DNA of 64,000 nucleotides from Bacteroidales bacterium (GTDB lineage: Bacteria; Bacteroidota; Bacteroidia; Bacteroidales; UBA932): positions 62,001 through 126,000 of the forward strand of contig JAFWRQ010000024.1 of the NCBI GenBank assembly GCA_017519865.1. Reading direction: 5' to 3'. Within the stretch, counting starts at the first letter, position 1; the number at the start of each line of letters is the position of its first letter. The position numbers were made by a program, and so were the translations under genes. The notes beneath the pieces were generated by a model that searched no databases, was not told where the DNA came from, and worked only from the letters and a program-made list of their open reading frames with translations. Positions 59,383 to 64,000 of the stretch are shown in pieces.

Positions 59383-60201
59383 ATGGACGGGACGGTCATC
59401 ATCACCGGCGCGACAGGCGCGATGGGAGCTGCTGCAACGCGGGCGCTTGCCCTGCGGGGCAGCACAGTCCTGATGGCCTGCCGTAACGTCCTGAAGGCTG
59501 AAGAAGTGCGCAACCGCATACTCGCAGAAGTGCCCGGGGCGGATATCAGGATAGGGAAACTCGACCTGTCGCGGACGAACTCTGTACGGACTTTCGTTGA
59601 CAGCCTGGGGCCAGAGCCTATATCCGCGCTGTTCAACAATGCAGGTGTCATCAGCCGGGAATACTCCTTGACTGCCGACGGCTTTGAGAACACCTTTGCC
59701 GTCAATTATTTCGGTCCTGTCCTCCTGATGCGTCTGTTACTTCCGAAGATGATTCCAGACGCGGTCGTGGTAAATATGGTTTCCCTCACCTGCCGCTACG
59801 TATCCATAGACGGGAATTCTCTAAAACCTTCCGGGAAGGATTTCTCGCAGTTGGGCACATACGCCCGCTCGAAACTGGCACTGTTGCGTTTCTCGCTGGA
59901 GTTTGCCCGCCGCCATCCCGAAGTCAGGGTAAACCTTGCCGATCCCGGGATTGTCAATTCCAATATGATAGACCTGGGCCACTGGTTCGACCCGCTTGCG
60001 GACGTGCTTTTCCGCCCGTTCTGCAAATCGCCGGAAAGGGGAGTGCAACCAGCCCTTAACGCCCTCTTTTCCGGGGAGAGAAACCGTTATTTCGTGGGTA
60101 AGCGATGCCGGGCGATTCCTTCCGTATATCTAGATCCTGACCTAGATCTCCGCCTTTGGCTGACCACTGAGGACATCCTCCGCAACGAATTGAACCTGTA
60201 G
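59383..60201 (+). CDS. short-chain dehydrogenase/reductase, retinol dehydrogenase-like
   Basis: 272 residues. TVIITGATGAMGAAATRAL cofactor loop, MACRN (NADP-type basic residue after the second strand), FNNAGV, Ser in NMVSLT and TYARSKLALLRF with catalytic Tyr and Lys. Resembles RDH/WWOX-type SDRs that act on hydrophobic alcohols. One base after the previous SDR, so the operon has two dehydrogenases, perhaps for different positions or stereochemistry on the same ring system. Substrate unknown. Confidence 0.8.
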   Translation: MDGTVIITGATGAMGAAATRALALRGSTVLMACRNVLKAEEVRNRILAEVPGADIRIGKLDLSRTNSVRTFVDSLGPEPISALFNNAGVISREYSLTADGFENTFAVNYFGPVLLMRLLLPKMIPDAVVVNMVSLTCRYVSIDGNSLKPSGKDFSQLGTYARSKLALLRFSLEFARRHPEVRVNLADPGIVNSNMIDLGHWFDPLADVLFRPFCKSPERGVQPALNALFSGERNRYFVGKRCRAIPSVYLDPDLDLRLWLTTEDILRNELNL

Positions 60202-60204
60202 GAA

Positions 60205-61131
60205 ATGAAAGCCCTCCGCATAGTAATACCGATCCTTTTTGCTGCTGCACCATTGTACGCCCAGCGCGTCGAACTCGTTCCGTTCGGCGATTTCGAACAG
60301 TGGTCCACACGAAGCATCAAGGAATCGGCGATACTCGGCGGCGAGACAAAGACTCTGTATACGCTTGGATCGGATCATTCCCGGACCCCATGGGCGTCTT
60401 CGAATGTTTACGCCAAGGTTTCCGGCGTGACCAAGACGAGCCTTTCGGTGGAACCCGACAATGGCCCGTCAGGCCGTTGCGCTAAGTTGTCCACCGTCAT
60501 GGCATCCTGCAGGGTGGCCGGATTGGTTGACATCGAAGTCCTCGCCACTGGTTCACTCTTCTGGGGCAAGCTTTTCGAGCCGATAACGGGCGTCAGGAAC
60601 CCGTATGCCAACATGGACTGGGGTATCCCCTTTACAGGCCGTCCTGAGGCTTTATTGCTGGATTACAAGGCTTTCCTGCCTGCGACCGGCAAGATCCTCA
60701 AGGGCACGACCCTGCGCAAGACTGAGATACCGGGGGAAGACCCTTGCCAGGTAATGCTTATCCTGCAGCGCAGATGGGAGGATGCCGACGGCAACATCCA
60801 TGCAGAGCGTGTCGGTACCGCTTTCCTGCGCATAGGGGCAACGACTCAGGGCTGGGTGAAGGACAGCCGGGTCCAGGTCATATACGGTGATGCTCGTAAA
60901 AATCCCGGTTACAAGGCTTATATGGGCCTGATAACCGGGGAGAAAACATTGTATGCCGTGAACAGCAGGGGAAAACGCGTGCCGGTAAGGGAAGAAGGCT
61001 GGGCGGATCCGGAAACCCGGTGTACCCATGCCGTACTCCATATATCTTCCGGCTGTCAGGGCGGTTTCACCGGAGCTCCCGGCAACACCCTGTGGGTGGA
61101 TAATCTACGGATAGAGTACCCTGAGCAGTAA
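60205..61131 (+). CDS. PCMD-domain (putative carbohydrate metabolism domain) exported protein
   Basis: 308 residues. Signal peptide (ALRIVIPILFAAAPLYA) then a beta-rich domain beginning VELVPFGDFEQWSTR and ending NTLWVDNLRIEYPEQ, which fits the PCMD family found in Bacteroidota surface loci. A jelly-roll-like binding role is assumed for the family. Three bases after the second SDR, so cotranscribed with the steroid-type genes; the link between the two is unexplained. Tail-to-tail with an esterase gene, gap five bases. Confidence 0.75.
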   Translation: MKALRIVIPILFAAAPLYAQRVELVPFGDFEQWSTRSIKESAILGGETKTLYTLGSDHSRTPWASSNVYAKVSGVTKTSLSVEPDNGPSGRCAKLSTVMASCRVAGLVDIEVLATGSLFWGKLFEPITGVRNPYANMDWGIPFTGRPEALLLDYKAFLPATGKILKGTTLRKTEIPGEDPCQVMLILQRRWEDADGNIHAERVGTAFLRIGATTQGWVKDSRVQVIYGDARKNPGYKAYMGLITGEKTLYAVNSRGKRVPVREEGWADPETRCTHAVLHISSGCQGGFTGAPGNTLWVDNLRIEYPEQ

Positions 61132-61136
61132 TCCTA

Positions 61137-62249
61137 CTACTTGAAGAGCAGACGGGCGAAGGTATTGAGATACAGACGCCAGTTGAACCATACGTGGCCG
61201 CCGTCGGAAGCGTAGATGGTGTGCTCCATGCCGTTGCGCTCGAGGGCCTTGTCGAGGACCTCGGTGCCGGGCCATGCGAAGTCGTCGGTGCCGCAGCCTA
61301 CCCAGTAAAGCTTATAACCGGCCTTCTTGATGCCCTGGAGCTGTTCGTCGAGCTGAGGGCTGTCCTGGATACCGCAGCTGAGGGGGCAGATGTAGTCGAA
61401 TACGTCAGGATAGAGGATGGTGGCACGGGTGGTGTGGCCGCCGCCCATTGACAGACCTGCGATAGCCCTGGAGGCCTTCTTGGGGATGGCCCTGAAGTTC
61501 TTCTCGATGAACGGGACGATCTCGGTCACGAGGCTCTTGACATAGGCATCCTGCTCGGTTACCTGCTTGGTGGGAAGGTTGAGGGTGCTGGCAGCCTGCT
61601 GTCCAGGATTGCCGTTAGGCATGACGACGATCATAGGCTCAGCAAGACCCTTTTCGATAAGGTTGTCGAGGATCTGGGCGGTGCGGCCCATCGAGGTCCA
61701 GGCCTCCTCGTCTCCACCGGCTCCGTGAAGGAGGTAGAGGACAGGGTATTTCTTCTTGGGGTTGGCCTCGTAGCCATAAGGGGTGTAAACGGTCAGACGA
61801 CGGTTGATGCCGAGGATCTTGCTGTCATACCAGGGATGGCTGACAGTTCCGCGCTGGTTGGCCTCGACGTAGTTCTCGCTGCGCTCGCCGGGGATGATGA
61901 CCATGCTGAGGAAGCGGGTACCGTCACGCTGGACAAGGATGTTCTGAGGGTCGTTGACAGAGACGCCGTCCACTACGAAGTTGTAGGTATAAATCTCCGG
62001 GCGCGGGCAAGGGATCTTGACTTCCCATACATTGTTGGCTCCGCGGACCATGTCCATCGGACGGGTCCAGGAAGTGCTGAGACGCACATAGGTGGCGTAG
62101 TCGGCACGGAAGCGGAAGGTAACACTGTCATTCTGGATCTCAGGGGAAACGACGCGGCCGCCTCCTCTCTGGAAGTTGGCCAGTTCCTGGGCGTTCAAGG
62201 CTCCTGCAACCATGCAGAGCGATGCGATAACGGTAAGGATTTTTTTCAT
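61137..62249 (-). CDS. secreted E-set plus alpha/beta-hydrolase esterase
   Basis: 370 residues. Signal peptide (KKILTVIASLCMVAGALNA), E-set/CBM48-like domain (about 35-120), esterase domain with LLHGAGGDEEAWTS, nucleophile Ser267 in GLSMGG, Asp322/323 in GCGTDDFAW and His352 in DGGHVWFNWR. Xylan-esterase/feruloyl-esterase-like in Bacteroidota polysaccharide loci; substrate unknown. A paralogue of the protein at 276-1562 but without the internal repeat. Confidence 0.88.
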   Translation of the reverse strand: MKKILTVIASLCMVAGALNAQELANFQRGGGRVVSPEIQNDSVTFRFRADYATYVRLSTSWTRPMDMVRGANNVWEVKIPCPRPEIYTYNFVVDGVSVNDPQNILVQRDGTRFLSMVIIPGERSENYVEANQRGTVSHPWYDSKILGINRRLTVYTPYGYEANPKKKYPVLYLLHGAGGDEEAWTSMGRTAQILDNLIEKGLAEPMIVVMPNGNPGQQAASTLNLPTKQVTEQDAYVKSLVTEIVPFIEKNFRAIPKKASRAIAGLSMGGGHTTRATILYPDVFDYICPLSCGIQDSPQLDEQLQGIKKAGYKLYWVGCGTDDFAWPGTEVLDKALERNGMEHTIYASDGGHVWFNWRLYLNTFARLLFK

Positions 62250-62280
62250 ATACGGTAATAGTTAAGTGTGTGTGTTTTTG

Positions 62281-62288
62281 CAAAGATA
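62281..62288 (-). promoter_or_regulatory. -7 element for the 61137-62249 esterase
   Basis: TATCTTTG on the minus strand, full match, 31 bases before the start; no clear -33. Confidence 0.5.
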
Positions 62289-62355
62289 CGTATTCACGCG
62301 GTTAGCGATTATACCGAAACGTCAATCTTTTTTCAGATATGTTCAACCTTCCCCC

Positions 62356-62386
62356 TTTGTTTAAGTGAAGCTATTTCGTATATTAG
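62356..62386 (+). promoter_or_regulatory. promoter of the 62391 lipoprotein gene
   Basis: TTTG, 19 bases, TATATTAG (7 of 8). It ends four bases before the ATG, so the mRNA is probably leaderless. Confidence 0.65.
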
Positions 62387-62390
62387 CGAT

Positions 62391-63557
62391 ATGAAAAGAA
62401 TAGCGTGTTTCATCATAGCCGTTTTGGCACTTGCCGCCTGCAGGCCTGCATCCATTGAGCCAGGCTACATCGTCCAGGTATCGCTCGGAAGCTGGGATTC
62501 TCCGGATTATACTGCCGGGGAGATCATAGACCGCATAGATTCAGTCAGTTCCCTCATCAATGTGAAAAAGGTAATCATCGGCTGGAGCCTGGACAAGGAC
62601 ATATACCACAGTGTAGGGTCCTTCCTGCACGGTAAAGGCATCGAGATGCTGCTCTGGCTCCCGGTTTTCGCCGAGACGGATGAAGTCTGCGATAATATAC
62701 CTGCAGTCGACCTCTGGGGCGATGTTCCGGCCAATTACGACCTGGCGGCCGGGGAAGGCTTCCGCTTCAACTGCCCGTCCGATCCGCGCAATGCCGCCAA
62801 CATCATATCCCTTTATGACCGCTGTTTCAGTGACTGCGGCTTTGACGGCGTGTTCCTGGACCGCATCCGCACCCAGTCATTCGTGGGAGGTGTGAACGGA
62901 GTGCTCAGCTGCGGATGCCCCGAGTGCGTGCGGCGCTTCGCCGCCGAAGGCGTGGACATCGATGCGGTCAAAGAAGAATGTACTGCCAAGGGCGATGCCT
63001 TTTTCTCGGTCAGTTCCTATGCTCCCGAGACCGGTTTCGTGTTCGAAAACCCTGTTGCCGCGTCCTATTTCAAGGCCAAGGGCCATATCGTAAGCGGCTC
63101 TGTAGCAGCCATTGCCGACAGCCTGCGCAGCCGCGGTCTCGAGATCGGAATGGACCTGTATGCACCCTTCATGGCTCCTTTCGTCGGCCAGGACTACAGC
63201 ATCCTTTCGCAGCATGCCGACTTCATCAAGCCGATGCTCTATCGCATGACTTTCGCTCCAGCGGGAATGGGATTCGAGTACGGCCTCATGCGCGATGCCA
63301 TCCCTGATGCCTCCGGATATCCTGAGTTTGCGATGGAACTCGCCTTCCTCGATTCACAGCTTGATGCCATGACGCCCTATCCTTGTGCCAAGTATCCCGG
63401 CATCGAGATCAACTATCGTGAAGGTGTCGCTCCGACGTCTCCCGGGTATGTGACGGAGTCGCTCGAAGCTGTCATCGCCCACTCCTTTGAAGGAGCAGTA
63501 CTGTCCTGGAACATAATGGAAGCACCCGACTCGCATATCGCCTGTCTGGGCAGATAA
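62391..63557 (+). CDS. lipoprotein with TIM-barrel-like (glycoside hydrolase-like) domain
   Basis: 388 residues from ATG 62391; the longer frame would start upstream of the promoter. Lipobox LALAAC indicates a lipoprotein anchored in the envelope. The rest shows barrel-type strand ends: IIGWSLDK, LLWLPVF, DGVFLDRIR, EIGMDLYAPF, FIKPMLYRM, AVLSWNIME. The segment LSCGCPECVRRFA resembles the Cys motif in uncharacterised glycoside-hydrolase-like families. Acidic residues at the strand ends (DGVFLDR; GMDLY) could be catalytic. I do not recognise a characterised family. Followed by a thioredoxin-like gene on the same strand, eight bases away. Confidence 0.6.
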   Translation: MKRIACFIIAVLALAACRPASIEPGYIVQVSLGSWDSPDYTAGEIIDRIDSVSSLINVKKVIIGWSLDKDIYHSVGSFLHGKGIEMLLWLPVFAETDEVCDNIPAVDLWGDVPANYDLAAGEGFRFNCPSDPRNAANIISLYDRCFSDCGFDGVFLDRIRTQSFVGGVNGVLSCGCPECVRRFAAEGVDIDAVKEECTAKGDAFFSVSSYAPETGFVFENPVAASYFKAKGHIVSGSVAAIADSLRSRGLEIGMDLYAPFMAPFVGQDYSILSQHADFIKPMLYRMTFAPAGMGFEYGLMRDAIPDASGYPEFAMELAFLDSQLDAMTPYPCAKYPGIEINYREGVAPTSPGYVTESLEAVIAHSFEGAVLSWNIMEAPDSHIACLGR

Positions 63558-63565
63558 TATCAAAA

Positions 63566-64000
63566 ATGAATTATATGAAAAGGGTATTTGTTTTATCGCT
63601 CGCGGTTTTCGCAGTCTGCGTTTTATGCAGTTCCATCAATCGTGTGAACGGGAAGGATGTCCCCAAGGACAATGAAACCGTCTTCCAGTTTGAGCAGAAC
63701 AACAAGACAGCTCTCAAACAGAGCGTCATCGGAGAAAAATTCCTTGACCTGGAGGAGGCCGACCGTAACGGCGACCTTCACAAACTTAGCGAGTATGTTG
63801 GAAAAGGGAAGTGGGTACTTGTCGATTTCTGGGCATCCTGGTGCGGGCCCTGCAAGGTTGAGATGCCCAATGTCGTTGCCGCCTACAAGAAGTATCACGA
63901 CAAAGGATTCGAAGTCGTTGGCCTGTCTTTCGACCGGGAGAAGGAACCCTGGCTAAGGGCAATTACCGAGTGGGATATGCCCTGGATCCATCTCTCTGAC
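63566..64000 (+). CDS. TlpA/ResA-like thioredoxin-fold protein, partial
   Basis: Open to the right edge; 145 residues visible from ATG 63566 (or 63575, MKRVFVL). An N-terminal hydrophobic segment with VCVLCSS looks like a signal or lipobox, so the protein is exported. The thioredoxin active site is VLVDFWASWCGPCKVEMPNV (CGPC) and GFEVVGLSFDRE follows, typical of TlpA-like disulfide reductases in Bacteroidota. The C-terminus lies outside the window. Confidence 0.85.
   Translation, partial: MNYMKRVFVLSLAVFAVCVLCSSINRVNGKDVPKDNETVFQFEQNNKTALKQSVIGEKFLDLEEADRNGDLHKLSEYVGKGKWVLVDFWASWCGPCKVEMPNVVAAYKKYHDKGFEVVGLSFDREKEPWLRAITEWDMPWIHLSD

Overview
The window comes from a Bacteroidales-type member of the Bacteroidota with a high G+C genome. 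Evidence seen directly: several start sites carry the Bacteroidota promoter pattern (TTTG, 19-20 bases, TAnnTTTG). Supporting family knowledge: type III glutamine synthetase, meso-diaminopimelate dehydrogenase, a PCMD-domain surface protein, and many E-set/esterase and SGNH carbohydrate esterases are common in gut Bacteroidota. The class III ribonucleotide reductase and the flavodiiron protein/rubredoxin pair point to an anaerobe. Genus cannot be assigned from the sequence alone; a gut or rumen lineage is an inference.

Layout. 1-1.6 kb: tail of a CBS-domain transporter and a secreted esterase. 1.6-13.4 kb (minus): thrC-thrB-thrA with its own promoter, preceded by a tightly overlapping proCB(fusion)-proA-metF-metH operon. 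13.6-24.4 kb (plus): ilvD-ilvB-ilvN-ilvC-leuC-leuD-cimA-leuB-aminotransferase, a full set for valine and for isoleucine through citramalate. 24.4-31.5 kb (minus): a complete hisGDCBHAF-IE operon with a His leader peptide and attenuator; hisF carries a frameshift. 31.5-38.1 kb: accessory genes (acyltransferase, MATE pump, esterases, DMT permease, isochorismatase-fold hydrolase, orphan DNA methyltransferase). 38.5-41.2 kb: nrdDG. 41.2-52.2 kb (plus): a nitrogen block (glnN-type glutamine synthetase, ddh, gdhA), a receiver/PPDK-N protein, guaA and glmS. The glutamine synthetase is preceded by a promoter, a small ORF with five Gln codons and an intrinsic terminator.

52.2-53.7 kb: a REP-type (HUH) transposase flanked by two arrays of GGGCCY boxes spaced 21 and 30 bases. 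53.7-55.1 kb: fprA and rubredoxin, divergent. 55.1-61.1 kb (plus): sialate-O-acetylesterase followed by a steroid 5-alpha-reductase homologue, an old-yellow-enzyme reductase, two short-chain dehydrogenases and a PCMD protein, a possible steroid or bile-acid A-ring reduction operon. 61.1-64 kb: a second E-set esterase, a lipoprotein and a partial TlpA-like thioredoxin.

The two most interesting systems are the putative glutamine-codon attenuator in front of glutamine synthetase and the steroid-reductase operon. The GGGCCY repeat/transposase unit is a good third.
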